Positions 10,560 through 21,330 of a stretch of 64,000 bases of DNA are shown piece by piece. The notes under the pieces are model-generated. The model saw only the letters and a list, made by a program, of their open reading frames with translations, had not been told where the DNA came from and made no database searches. Numbering within the stretch: the first letter of the stretch is position 1; each line of letters starts with the position of its first letter. The translations under genes were made by a program, and so were the position numbers. Source of the DNA: Corella eumyota (taxonomy: Eukaryota > Chordata > Ascidiacea > Phlebobranchia > Corellidae); contig OY720101.1 in assembly GCA_963082875.1 (NCBI GenBank), positions 15,523,671 through 15,587,670 of the forward strand. Direction: 5' to 3'.

Positions 10560-10790
10560 TGTTTAATGATGTCATTCACTGTCCGATGGTGGCGCTGCCT
10601 GATGACGTGGCTGTCCAATGATGTCACTTTCCGATGATGTTATTCACTGTTTGATGATGTCACTTTCCGATGATGTCACTCTCCGATGATGTCACTCTCT
10701 GATGATGTCAGTCTCTGATGATGTCAGTCTCTGATGATGTCATTCCTTGTTCGATGATGTCACTCTCCGATGCTGTCACTTAATAATTGA
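10560..10790. repeat. degenerate 15-16-bp repeat of CGATGATGTCACTCTC type
   Basis: About thirteen imperfect units with the core GATGATGTCA. TGATGTCA occurs nine times, along with one TGATGACGTGG. The word is one base from the palindromic CRE TGACGTCA. The array lies 0.7-0.95 kb upstream of the phosphorylase kinase gamma start. Confidence 0.85.
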
Positions 10791-10956
10791 CTTTTTTGTT
10801 CCAATGTGGCAATCCCAATATTGTTGCTTACATGAACGTTGTTGTTTTATCCTCATCAATATATTCGGTAGTCAACTTTAAACTACCATCTTAAATGTTA
10901 TTCCGCCATGCGTGGCGCGTTTGTTTCTATTTTGGTGTTTAAAATGTGCACAGCCT

Positions 10957-10963
10957 TATAAAG
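10957..10963 (+). promoter_or_regulatory. candidate TATA box upstream of PHKG
   Basis: TATAAAG about 550 bases upstream of the ATG at 11505, just after a GC-richer strip (CATGCGTGGCGCG near 10910). If used, the 5' untranslated region would be long or contain an intron; an acceptor-like TTATTTTCAG is present near 11365-11374. This rests on pattern only. Confidence 0.3.
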
Positions 10964-11504
10964 GTGCCGCACAATCTTTTCTATCTTCACCATTTGATTC
11001 TTAATAATTGTGTGTATTTATTCGTTATTGTATGTTTAGCGATATTTCTATAAAAATGATTTTTACTACTTTGGATTTATTTTATTTAAGAACATTTTAG
11101 TCAAAATTAAATTGTTATGACACTAAGGATAAACAAACAAATAAGATTTGTTATTTGTGTCGCATTGTGGTCATAAGCTTTGTTACAACAACAAAGCATT
11201 TAATTTTGCTGATAAAAGCAAAGTTGGACAGAAGGTCTGGAGTAGTTTAAAACAGTAAGATATTGTTAAAGATCTGTTAACAGCGCGATAACAGCTGGCT
11301 CTGCTGGAATTAAATATAAGTTTATCTAGTTGACTGGTTCTTTAAAACGTAATTTGTTGCTAATTTATTTTCAGACTTTGTTTTTACCAGTGTGCTAGTT
11401 GTTTAAAACAAAATATCAAAGGAATTAGGAAAGCAACAACTCCATTAAATAATTATTATTAATATTGGCCTTCCGGCTAGCTGTAAAATACATGGCAACT
11501 TATA

Positions 11505-14149
11505 ATGTCCACTAAAGAAGAACTGCCTGATATTAACACCGCAAAAGAATTTTACAGGAAATATGAACCTAAAGAAATATTGGGAAGGTACTAACTTAAG
11601 TTAACTTAAGGTTAAAAACTGTTATTTTCACATGACACAATTTTATTTATATTTAAATGTTTGCAGAGGTGTGAGTAGTTGTGTTCGTCGTTGTATTGAC
11701 AAGAAAACGCACAAAGAATTTGCCGTTAAAATAATCGACTTAACAGACGAAAATAATCGAATAAGTGAAGAGTTAAGACTTGTTACTCACAATGAGATCA
11801 ATATTTTGAGGGAGGTCTCCGGACATTATCATATAAGTAAGTGGAATTTTTTATTTGTTGTAAGAGTTCTTATCACAAAGTTATTACAGTTTTTTAATTT
11901 TGTATACAAATGTTCAAATTTAAACTTAATTATATTTTTAGTTTAATAAAATTTATATTTTTTTCGGCATTAACCCATTGTCAATACATTTTAACTTGAA
12001 ATTTATACAATAAATAATATAAAAGTTTAATTAGAGTAATACTACTTTTTTGTTTAATTATCTTACCAGGAAGTTGGCATTATTAAATGTTTTAATTGCT
12101 ATTGTTTTGAGTTTTATTATACCTGCTCACAATAGCATTTTTAGGCACTAAATTTTATTTTGTTTTCAGTTGAGCTGATTGATGTTTTTGAAACGACTTC
12201 TTTTATATTCCTCATATTTGAACTGTAAGTATTTTAATAAAGTTTAGTTCAAAAAGTTTTTGTAATTGTGCATAATAACAAAGTTAAATGAAAAGTATGA
12301 ATTAATTTCAAAATGTTTTAAAATCTTGTTTAGATTACGTCGAGGTGAATTGTTCGATTACTTAACTGAAATTGTCAAGTTTGGGGAGAAGCAAACTAGG
12401 TTAGTAGAAATTAATTAGTGTTGGGTAATTAATTTTAATCCAAATTAAATCTGTTAATTGGTGAGTGATAAAAAATAATCTCAAAATTATAAGTTTTAAA
12501 TGTTTTTTTAAGATTAAAATGGACAATTATGTTAACATAACAACAACAGTTAATATAATTATTTTTAGATTTATTATGAGGTCTTTATTGGAATCAATTT
12601 CATATTTACATTCACTTAATATTGTACACAGGGATCTTAAAGTAAGTTTGTCATAAGCTTAAATTATTTTCAACTTATTAAATCTTAGTTCTGAATATTC
12701 AGGAAGTTGCCAACTTTATCTAAGCAAGTGTTTGTAAATTTTAATATTTACAATGAAACTTAATTTCAGCCGGAAAATATTTTGCTTGGTGACGATCTGC
12801 AACTCCATCTTTCTGATTTTGGATTTTCAACAAAGATTTTACCCGGGCAATTTTGTACAGGTAATAAAACAGTTATGGACACCTTACTTGGAAAATTAAA
12901 ATATTAAGTCTTTTGATTATAAAACTTTCTGGTGTTGTTAAATTATTCATTACCTTAATTTCTACATAAAAAGATCCTTGTATATTAAGTGTTGTAAAGC
13001 AGATTAAAAATATTAATACAACCCAACAATTTATGTTTAGAATTGTATGGAACACCCGGTTATATGTCACCAGAAATGTTGAAATGTACGGTGGACGACA
13101 ACCATAAAGGTTACAACAAGGCCATCGACCTCTGGGCTTGTGGGGTCATCATGTACACTTTGTAAGTTTTGTTTGATGTTTATGTGCCTGTTAAAACTGT
13201 AGGATTATAATTACTAGGCCTCTTACCTAGTTGTTACTAAATCAAAAACTGGGTAAAAGTTTCTAATATTTTAATTTATTAAACTCCAGATTGGCGGGAG
13301 TTCCCCCCTTCTGGCACCGGAAGCAGATGATCATGCTGAGGAGGATCATGGAGGGACAATACTCGTTTCCGAGCCCAGATTGGGATGACATCTCCTCCTC
13401 AGCACAAGATCTTGTGTCCCGGATGTTGGAGGTTGATATGAATAAAAGATTGACTGCAGATGAGGCTTTAAGTCATCCTTGGTTCCAACAGGTGGAGGAC
13501 ACGAATCGATATTTTGTGAAACCTTTCGATGCAAGAAGAAAGTTCAGAGTAAGTTGAAATAAGTTGAGATTTCGTTTAAGTAAAAGTAGAGTTTTTGGAT
13601 ATTTTTTGAGTAAAAGTATATACCCTTACTTAAAGTAGTTGTTAACCTGCCTTATGGTCAGGATTTTAATTGTCAAAATATGGTCGTTAATTTGCCTTCG
13701 ATTATTTACCCCCGCACCACAAGTGGTAGTTTTATTTAATTTATAGGCCTTTAGGTTGGCCATACATTCATCCAATTAGCCACATAATAAATAGATTTTG
13801 AATAACTTAAATTAAATTTCCATGTTTTCAGGTTGCCATCATTACCATCTTAGCCTCTTGTCGAATAGTTGCTCAAACCCAACAACATAAACCTCTCAAA
13901 TGTTCTGCAGTATCACGTGACCCTTACTCTGCTAAATGTATCCGCAAAATAATCGACGCCTCAGCTTTTAGAATTTATGGACACTGGGTGAAGAAAGCTG
14001 CTGATCAAAACCGTGCAATGTTGTTCGAGAACAGCTCGAGGGCTGAACAACGAACGCTGGAAGAAATGGAAAACTTTGAAGATGATTTTAACCAAAATTT
14101 TATAGCACCATCTGCTGGGCATAGTTATGCTCCACAGGTAGCGGCATAG
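11505..14149 (+). CDS. PHKG: phosphorylase b kinase gamma catalytic subunit (nine exons, 411 aa)
   Basis: Coding exons are 11505-11587, 11667-11836, 12170-12224, 12334-12399, 12569-12641, 12770-12860, 13041-13161, 13290-13548 and 13832-14149. They total 1236 nt, all introns are GT-AG and all joins are in frame. The product is the Ser/Thr kinase subunit that phosphorylates glycogen phosphorylase in glycogen breakdown. Visible landmarks are [11 protein letters not shown]-like N-terminus ([13 protein letters not shown]), catalytic Lys49 in FAVK, HRDLKPEN at 145-152, DFG at 165-167, and activation segment [11 protein letters not shown]. The C-terminal 110 residues after the kinase fold correspond to the calmodulin-binding/autoinhibitory region of PHKG1/2. 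The usual length is 387-406, so 411 is normal. As in the PHKG family, the activation loop has Glu (TELYGT-type) in place of a phosphorylated residue, fitting constitutive activity held back by other subunits. I cannot tell whether it is orthologous to PHKG1, PHKG2 or pro-orthologous to both. Confidence 0.95.
13637..13800 (+). repeat. dispersed repeat family R1, copy in PHKG intron 8
   Basis: Part of a roughly 170-base element also found at 37815-37975 (reverse), 47960-48130 and 50085-50260. Shared words include GTTAACCTGCCTTATGGTCAG, TTTACCC.CGCACCACAAG, AGTTTTATTT and TAGGCCT. Copies are diverged and no terminal inverted repeat or coding capacity is evident. A short non-autonomous DNA transposon or SINE-like element is possible. 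Confidence 0.6.
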
Positions 14150-15185
14150 GTTTTTATTTATTCTACTTGCCTTAGTGTAATTTTACTTTAAAAACGTTTT
14201 GTTTGGCTGTTGTTGTATTTTAACTATGCCTTTTTTATAAAGATTTTATTATTTATAGGCAAGTTTTTTGCACTACTTTTATTTTCTTGCAATTAATTAA
14301 ACAATAACTTTTAAATGTTTTTAATATTTTGCATGTTTGTGTTTTACTTCAAATCTTACATTCTTCTGTGTTTATATTGAAATACAAAAGTTACGTCATA
14401 CCTATGCACAATTACTTTGTTGTTATTAAATCGTTAACACTTTGTGATGTCATAATCCTGTCGCCAGATTTGTTTGTTTTAAAATGGGCGTGGTTATTAC
14501 GAACTAACTTGATTGGTTAACTTACATGACGTTTTCTTTCTTTGTGAATGGGTTAAAATTAGTAAAAATTGTCATTTTTTGTAAGTTATAACTCGTATGT
14601 TTAATTACCACTTAAAATATGAAGCTATAGTGCCATGCTAATGATGCTTTATCACAATTTAGTCATTTCCTTTGACTTATTTATAGCATGTAAGTTTCAT
14701 GATATAAAGCTTCCTGTTATTTGTGTAACTGATGAACACGTTTTATAAAAGGTTCTGGTATTGGGCTTTGTTGCCGCGGGACGTTCCTTTTATGTTTCTT
14801 TATTTTGCCCCAAGGTTGTATTTTTTATTGGCCGAGCTCAGGGGCAAATGTTGTGGCATTTGTGTGACTCAAACTTTCAGCCTGTACCTAGGACTATTTT
14901 TTTTACCTCCTAAGGTTTTTGGTTTGATTCCAAATGACTGTATGTTAAGGGGTTGAAGCTTTTTGTCTAATTTATGGAACAAACAATAATGTAATTAGTA
15001 TAAAAATTAACGAAAAATGAATTAACTTATTTTCTTAGTGTAATAAAATATTTTATTTCTATGGAACTGTTTTTGTATTTAAAAAAATTGGCAACACTTT
15101 TACGTCACGGTCTGCATATTTTTCTTTGTAAAGTTGTTTAGTCAGCAATAATCATAGAAGGTTAGGTAAGTTAAGTGGTTGTACA
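14150..15185. other. PHKG 3' flank and TFIIB 5' flank
   Basis: No further gene is supported. Short plus-strand frames here (around 14329-14520 and 14732-14956) are hydrophobic or irregular with no homology that I recognise. The last 130 bases before 15186 should hold the TFIIB promoter and leader. Confidence 0.4.
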
Positions 15186-16124
15186 ATGTCTAGAAACCAT
15201 TTGCACCAGATTCATTGCCCCCAGCACCCCGATGCCCCCTTAGTTGAGGATTACAGGGCGGGGGATATGATATGCCCCGAATGTGGGTTAGTAGTCGGGG
15301 ACCGAACCATCGACGTGGGGTCAGAATGGCGAACGTTTTCGAATGATAAAGACTCCAAGGATATGTCTCGTGTTGGTGACGCACAGAACCCATTGTTATC
15401 AGGAAGCGATCTTTCCACGATTATTGAGCGTCCCACTGGACCACCTGGATCAGGTGACAGCAGTTACGCTCAGTTTTCAAACAGGAAAACGATGTCAAGT
15501 GGGGATCGTGTTTTAATTCATGCAATACGAGAGATATCTGGTATGGCCGCTCGTATTAACTTACCACAAAATATTGTGAACCGAGCAAACAAGTTGTTTA
15601 AACAAGTTTACGACTCTAAAAGTTTACGAGGAAGATCAAACGATGCAATTTCTGCTGCTTGCCTTTATATTGCTTGTAGACAAGAAGGTGTGCCGAGGAC
15701 TTTTAAGGAAATTTGTGCAATATCTAGGATATCCAAAAAGGAAATTGGTCGATCTTTCAAGCTAATTGTTAAGAATCTTGAAACCAACGTTGATGTGATC
15801 ACATCCGGAGATTTTATGTCAAGGTTTTGTTCAAATTTGCTTCTGCCAGCTTATGTACAAAAAGCTGCCACATATATCGCTCGCAAAGCTGTGGATGCTG
15901 ATTTGGTGGCAGGAAAAAGTCCAATTTCTGTTGCAGCTGCAGCCATTTACATGGCATCTCAGGCTTCTAAAGAGAAAAAATCACAGAAGGAAATAAGTGA
16001 GATTGCGGGGGTTGCTGAAGCTACGATCAGACAATCTTATAAGTTGATGTATCCACGAGCTAAAGAACTCTTCCCCGAGGACTTCAACTTCCACATCTCA
16101 ATCTCACAACTACCAACTTTTTAA
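15186..16124 (+). CDS. GTF2B: transcription initiation factor IIB (TFIIB), intronless
   Basis: Single-exon 312-residue protein (human TFIIB is 316). TFIIB bridges promoter-bound TBP and RNA polymerase II in the pre-initiation complex and sets start-site selection. The N-terminal zinc ribbon uses Cys11, His14, Cys30 and Cys33 (C-x2-H...C-x2-C). The B-reader/linker segment ([20 protein letters not shown]) follows, then two cyclin-fold repeats. The first includes [20 protein letters not shown] and [18 protein letters not shown]; the second contains [17 protein letters not shown] and [19 protein letters not shown]. The start ATG matches the conserved N-terminus. The absence of introns is striking next to intron-rich neighbours. 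It is fully open and well conserved, so it is a functional gene and not a decayed retrocopy. Confidence 0.97.
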   Translation: MSRNHLHQIHCPQHPDAPLVEDYRAGDMICPECGLVVGDRTIDVGSEWRTFSNDKDSKDMSRVGDAQNPLLSGSDLSTIIERPTGPPGSGDSSYAQFSNRKTMSSGDRVLIHAIREISGMAARINLPQNIVNRANKLFKQVYDSKSLRGRSNDAISAACLYIACRQEGVPRTFKEICAISRISKKEIGRSFKLIVKNLETNVDVITSGDFMSRFCSNLLLPAYVQKAATYIARKAVDADLVAGKSPISVAAAAIYMASQASKEKKSQKEISEIAGVAEATIRQSYKLMYPRAKELFPEDFNFHISISQLPTF

Positions 16125-16585
16125 TTTAATTTTCTTGTAAAGTTTAGGTTAATTTTTTTGTAGTTTTAAATTTTTGTCAACCCTTAAAGTGTATGAAAAC
16201 TTATTTTTAACTTTATTTAAACTATTTAACTTTTTCATAATCAAGTTATAGATTTAAAAAAACATAATACCAACTCTAGTTTGTAATTTTTTTTTTTATT
16301 TGCTTCAAACAAGCGTAAAATACACAAAAAGTTATGTAATCTCCTTTTTAAATTATTTAGTTTGTCTTAGAATAAGTTTACAATCTCACAAATATGTTAG
16401 AGTGCAAATTTCTTTGTTTCTGCATGTTTTAAGTTATTGTGATTGGTATTAGGTTGTTAGCTCCATTTGTAAACTAATGTTTAAACTCAGCTAATTAAAA
16501 CTTTTTATGTTTTCACAATTCTTCTAATTTTCAACGTAATTTTTTTTTCAGGTTTAGTTAAACATTTGTTTAAATTGCCTTTATA
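16125..16585. other. TFIIB 3' flank and ALDH6A1 5' flank
   Basis: AT-rich interval of 461 bases with no gene. At 16541-16551 an eight-T run followed by CAG forms a strong acceptor-like site 34 bases before the ALDH6A1 ATG. It could be the 3' end of a 5' UTR intron or a spliced-leader addition site. Confidence 0.45.
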
Positions 16586-19500
16586 ATGCTGCGCTCAATA
16601 TCATATCTGCAGACAGTAAGCGTTAATGAAATATTTAATTGTAAAACTAATTATTTTTAACAAACATTTTTAAATAATAATTTTTTCAATTTTTTTTGTT
16701 CAGGGAAAGAAATCTTTGTCTTTATTGAAAAGGAATTCTTCAACAGCGGTATGTGTTAAATTTCATTATTTTACTGTTGACTTAATATTAACTGTAATCT
16801 TATTCAACCGATTAAATTTTGTGGTTCCTAAAAATGAATTTAGGTTACTAACAAAGTTTAAATTTTGTACTACAACTTGTTTGCATAAAAATCATGCTTT
16901 TTACAAGTTTTTTGTTTCTTATGTAATATTTCACCTGTGCTTTTTATACCAGTTCAACTTATATAAACTCCTTTTATTCAGACGACCAAACTTTTTATTG
17001 ACGGCAAGTTCATCGATTCAACAACCGACAAATGGATCGATTTGCACAACCCAGTAAGTATACTTAGCTCCATAGTTGCTGTTATGTTAAAGTTTTTTGA
17101 CTTTTATAACTTTCAACCTGTTTAACTTAGGTATGTAAAATTGTGACTACCATTGCTCTGTGCACCTTAATTTAAATTCATGTTAAAATGTGAAGTGGCA
17201 ATACCAACAAAACCTATTTATTACAGGCCACGAACGAGGTGATCACCAGAGTTCCTGAAGCCACCCAGAATGAGATGAAAGCTGCCGTGGATGCTGCTAA
17301 AAGATCGTTTCGACCTTGGGCCGAGAGTTCAGTTCTACATCGGCAACAAATTATGTTTAAATATCAACAACTTATCAAGGATAACATGGTAAGTGTTAGT
17401 GGGAAAGTGTTTGTTGTATAGTACCAAGTTCTTGCTCATACTTATGTATAACTCACATCTGGTCTTCTAGAGGTTTGATTCGTACTGTTAGTATGTTTTA
17501 GTGTTTCTACATAAAATTCCAACACAAAGTTCTCCACTCTGACCTCTAATTCCTACCCCATATTCTTTTCTTCCACAGGGTCTTAACCATAAAATTCTCG
17601 ATCCAAACCCCTTTTTCTTTCTTATTTCTTTATTCTATTTATTCCTACATTTCAACCCGTAACCTCACCAAACCCACTTATATTTTATCTTGTTTCTCTA
17701 TCTTGTAAATAAAAAGAGACATCCAACCAAGAAAAGGAACTCATTTCACTTGTCCAACGATAACAATGTCTACAAAAACAACAAAATCTTTGCCATACTA
17801 TCTTGTAGTTAGGTTATTGCCATCCATACATAATTCAATCTTTTTATTATACAGAGTGAACTGGCCGCCTCAATCACCAAAGAACAAGGTAAAACTGTTC
17901 AGGATGCTGAGGGAGATGTTATGAGAGGATTACGTGAGTGTTTTATTATTTCGTGTGGGCGCCATTTTAATAAGAAATACAAATATTGTTGTTGGTTAGC
18001 AACTTACGTTAAAAATGACAATAATTCCCCTTACATTTAAATTAACCCTAGGTTTACCCAACCATAAGATTAAGGGTGGACATTTATTTTGTTGAAATTG
18101 TTCATTTTTTAGCATTTTTATTAATAAGTTTATTTACACAGAGGTTGTTGAGCATTGTTGCAGCATCACCTCGTTGAACTTGGGGGAAACGATGACCTCT
18201 GTTGCCAAGGACATGGACACATTTACTTATCGGTATCCACTAGGTGTCTGTGCTGGGATAACACCCTTCAACTTCCCTGCAATGATTCCACTTTGGGTGA
18301 GTTTGGTTTGTTAGAGGAAAGCTTTGTCCTACTTGGTCAATAAGCATTTATGTACAGCATATACTGTGGACAGGACACTGACTAAACAAAATGTTTTGAT
18401 GACAAGGTTGGTTGTGGGCAAGATCCAAACTGCCACAATGCCTGCTTTAAAACTATCAGTATCATTATACTTAGCTAATTTTAACTGAACAGTAGACTAA
18501 TAAACACTAGCATTTTGTAGCTTTGATTTACCACAACACTGGGTCCAGTTATAAACCTGGATCTCACAACTAGAGTTAAATTAAATCTTTTTATTATAGA
18601 TGTTCCCACTAGCTATGGTATGTGGTAACACTTATGTAATGAAACCATCAGAGAGAGACCCTGGAGCTGCGATGTTGTTGGCCCAACTTGCACAAGATGC
18701 CGGCTTTCCTGATGGAACCCTGAACATCATCCATGGAGCACATGACGGTTTGTGTTGTAGTTTATGCTCAATGTGGAAATTAAGAGTCTTAAATGGAAGA
18801 GGATTAACTTTATGTATTTTATGTGTGTAAGTTTTCGACAGTTTATATTTTACATGTAGCTGTGAACTTTGTGTGCGATGACCCAGACATTAAAGCAGTT
18901 TCGTTCGTGGGTTCCAACCAAGCTGGTGAATATATCTATGAGAGAGCAACTAAAACTGGGAAGAAAGTTCAATCTAACATGGGGGCCAAGAACCATGGAA
19001 TTATTATGCCTGATGCTGCTAAGGTAAACATGGTTTAAATTGGGCAACATATTATAACTTTGAATTAAGTAAAACTTGGATTATTTTATGTTTAAACTAG
19101 TCTTTTGTTCACAGGAGAACACATTGAATCAGTTGGCAGGAGCAGCTTTTGGAGCAGCAGGCCAACGTTGCATGGCATTGTCCACTGTCGTATTTGTTGG
19201 TGAAGCTAAGGAATGGATCACTGATATTAAAGAGAGAGCTCAAAAGTTGAATGTGAATGCTGGTATGTTGTAATACAATGTGAAACTGTATAACACCCCA
19301 CTCGTCTTACCTTTATTCCTAAACTTTCTACTCCATCAATCCTTTCTACTTTACACCTGTTCTGGTATTCGTAAGTAAAAAGGGACGTTTAAGCACTAGA
19401 AGGACCACTTTTTTCTTGTCCAGCAGCAAAGCTAGTGCAAAAACTAAATTTAAATTTTTTCTACTTCCAACAATACCGAAATTAACATTTTAGCGCATAA

Positions 19501-21330
19501 CATTTTAGTGCTTTAGCACATGAAAGCTAGTTTATGTCTTCATCTAAATTGTTTATGTTTCTTATTTTTAAGCTTTATTTTTTGGGGGTAATAAATTCCA
19601 CCTTTAGGGGGGTTTCTAATAATATTTTCACCCAGGTGACCAACCCGGGTCAGACATCGGCCCCCTGATCTCACCCCAAGCCAAACAAAGAGTGGAAAGG
19701 TTAATTGAGAGTTCCACCAACGAGGGAGCCACAATATTGTTGGATGGTCGAAATATCAAGGTTAAAGGATATGAGAACGGGAACTTTGTTGGCCCAACTA
19801 TCATCACTAATGTTAAGGTGAGCAGTTTGTTGGTTTTATTTTCAGTGTTATAAGGCTTAATTTAACGACCTTGCAAATAAAATGGTGTTGTTAAATAATT
19901 TTTAGTTCAATAAATTACTCGTAGGTTTCATTTTTGGCATAATAAACATAAAGTTTTACTTTTAAAAAAGTTGAAAAGCTTTTGTTTAAGGGAAATAACA
20001 AATTAAAGTCCTATGACAACTACCATAATATAACAAAGTACAAATAGAGCATTATAATCCAAATATTTCACCAGACCAACATGGAGTGCTACAAAGAGGA
20101 AATATTTGGTCCAGTGTTGGTTGTACTTGAGGCTGACAACTTGGATGAAGCAATTGAGATGACAAACGCTAATCCTTACGGAAATGGGACGGCGATCTTT
20201 ACACAGAGTGGGGCAACTGCACGCAAGTTCATCAATGAGATTGGTGAGTCGAGTTATTTCTTTTTTATATATCTTTATTCTCAATGTGGGAAGGTTGACT
20301 TCATGACCTGCATAGAGTAACATCTGTTAAACAGTTACCCTAACCCAGTCTTGAGTTGTCTGGGGCAGTTTTGCCCAATATTTAAACTGCTGATTAGGTG
20401 CTGACTCAGCAGAAGTTCATACTGTTTATAGCGCCTTACTTAAAAGCAATTTAGCATGAGAGCAGTGGGGATTGAACCTAGGACCTTATTCAGTGTAAAA
20501 AGTGTTCTGACCACTACATCCCAGTTAACGGCCGTGTTTGATTCTTAGTTGTACTTTAACACTAGAAGTTGTGTTTAAAAGTGGAAACACAAAATGTTAG
20601 CACTGACGATCTATTTACCATTAGGCTTAAAAGTGTCAATAGATTTAGCTTCTTCTACTATGCCAAATAAAAACAATTTTATGTTTTAAGATGTTGGACA
20701 AATTGGGGTAAACGTTCCAATTCCGGTTCCACTTCCGATGTTTTCTTTTACCGGTTCAAGAGCTTCGTTCAGGGGTGACACCCACTTCTATGGGAAAGAG
20801 GTAAGTTAGGGGTAATTAATGGATCATGAGCTGGTTCACGGGGTGAAGTTATTGAGGTTTAGTGGTTAGTTTAAACACTTTATTTTTTGTGTTTTATAGT
20901 TGTCCTATTGTCTTTATTAAAAGTATTTTACCCTTTATGATAAAACGTTAATTAAGGGTTTGGTAAAGGGGGTAATTAAACAGTTTTTAACCTACTTATA
21001 AGGGGTAATCTTATGTGGTAAAGTTACATTTGTCGTGTTGCCTCTATTTAAAGTTATGTCACTTTTGGTTTGCTGGTTGTATACGATGTGAAATCTGTTT
21101 TAATTTACAAATTTTACATAACACTTGTATCTAATAAAAGCTAGTTATGCCAAATAACACACTGAATAATAACAAAAATTTAACCACAAATAATTTCAAC
21201 ATTAAAATAAACACTTTTGTTGTTGCAGGGGGTCCAGTTTTTCACCCAACTTAAAACAGTCACCCAACTATGGAGGGAGGAAGATGTTCAGCATTCTAAA
21301 GCTGCAGTTTCGATGCCTGTTCTTAAATAA
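16586..21330 (+). CDS. ALDH6A1: methylmalonate-semialdehyde dehydrogenase (acylating), mitochondrial; 13 exons, 521 aa
   Basis: Coding exons are 16586-16615, 16704-16748, 16982-17053, 17227-17388, 17855-17933, 18142-18296, 18600-18747, 18860-19023, 19115-19262, 19636-19817, 20075-20243, 20691-20800 and 21229-21330. They total 1566 nt, in frame. The enzyme oxidises methylmalonate and malonate semialdehydes to propionyl- and acetyl-CoA with NAD in valine and pyrimidine breakdown. The N-terminus [20 protein letters not shown] looks like a mitochondrial targeting peptide. The mature part begins near [13 protein letters not shown]. The nucleophile is Cys304 in [16 protein letters not shown] replaces the ELGGKNP motif of ordinary ALDHs, which is diagnostic for the CoA-dependent MMSDH subfamily. 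The C-terminal signatures [33 protein letters not shown] and [10 protein letters not shown] are all present. The length is close to the human 535. Introns are 78-470 nt and several hold dispersed repeats. Confidence 0.96.
17510..17775 (+). repeat. dispersed repeat R2, copy in ALDH6A1 intron 4
   Basis: A pyrimidine-rich stretch ends in CTTGTAAATAAAAAGAGACA, followed by an ACTTGTCCAACG-like tail. A shorter related copy at 19283-19430 shares TTCCTA...TTTCTAC and GTAAGTAAAAAGGGACGT, followed by CTTGTCCAGCAG. No coding capacity is seen. Confidence 0.45.
19283..19430 (+). repeat. dispersed repeat R2, copy in ALDH6A1 intron 9
   Basis: A second, diverged copy of the 17510-17775 element in the same orientation. 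The TAAATAAAAAGAGAC/TAAGTAAAAAGGGAC block and the CTTGTCCA block are the best anchors. Confidence 0.45.
20320..20535 (-). repeat. tRNA-derived SINE in ALDH6A1 intron 11
   Basis: On the minus strand it reads GGGATGTAGTGGTCAGAACA, an A-box-like head. Further on comes AGGTTCAATCCCC, which fits the B box GGTTCRANYCC exactly. The non-tRNA body (CTGACTCAGCAGAAGTTCAT, CCCTAACCCAGTCTTGAGTT) recurs at 56866-56985. This is a typical RNA polymerase III SINE layout. The element lies antisense to the host gene. Confidence 0.65.

Noticed and set aside
14329-14956. Short plus-strand hydrophobic frames between PHKG and TFIIB
   Set aside because: No homology, no splice-compatible partners and no typical start context. 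They are expected by chance in AT-rich intergenic sequence.
15190-15436. Two minus-strand frames opposite the TFIIB start
   Set aside because: Shadows of the strongly conserved TFIIB coding sequence.
15186-21330. TFIIB and ALDH6A1 as a tunicate-type operon
   Set aside because: The spacing of about 430 bases between stop and the ALDH6A1 acceptor is far larger than the near-zero gaps typical of tunicate operons, so I keep them as separate units.
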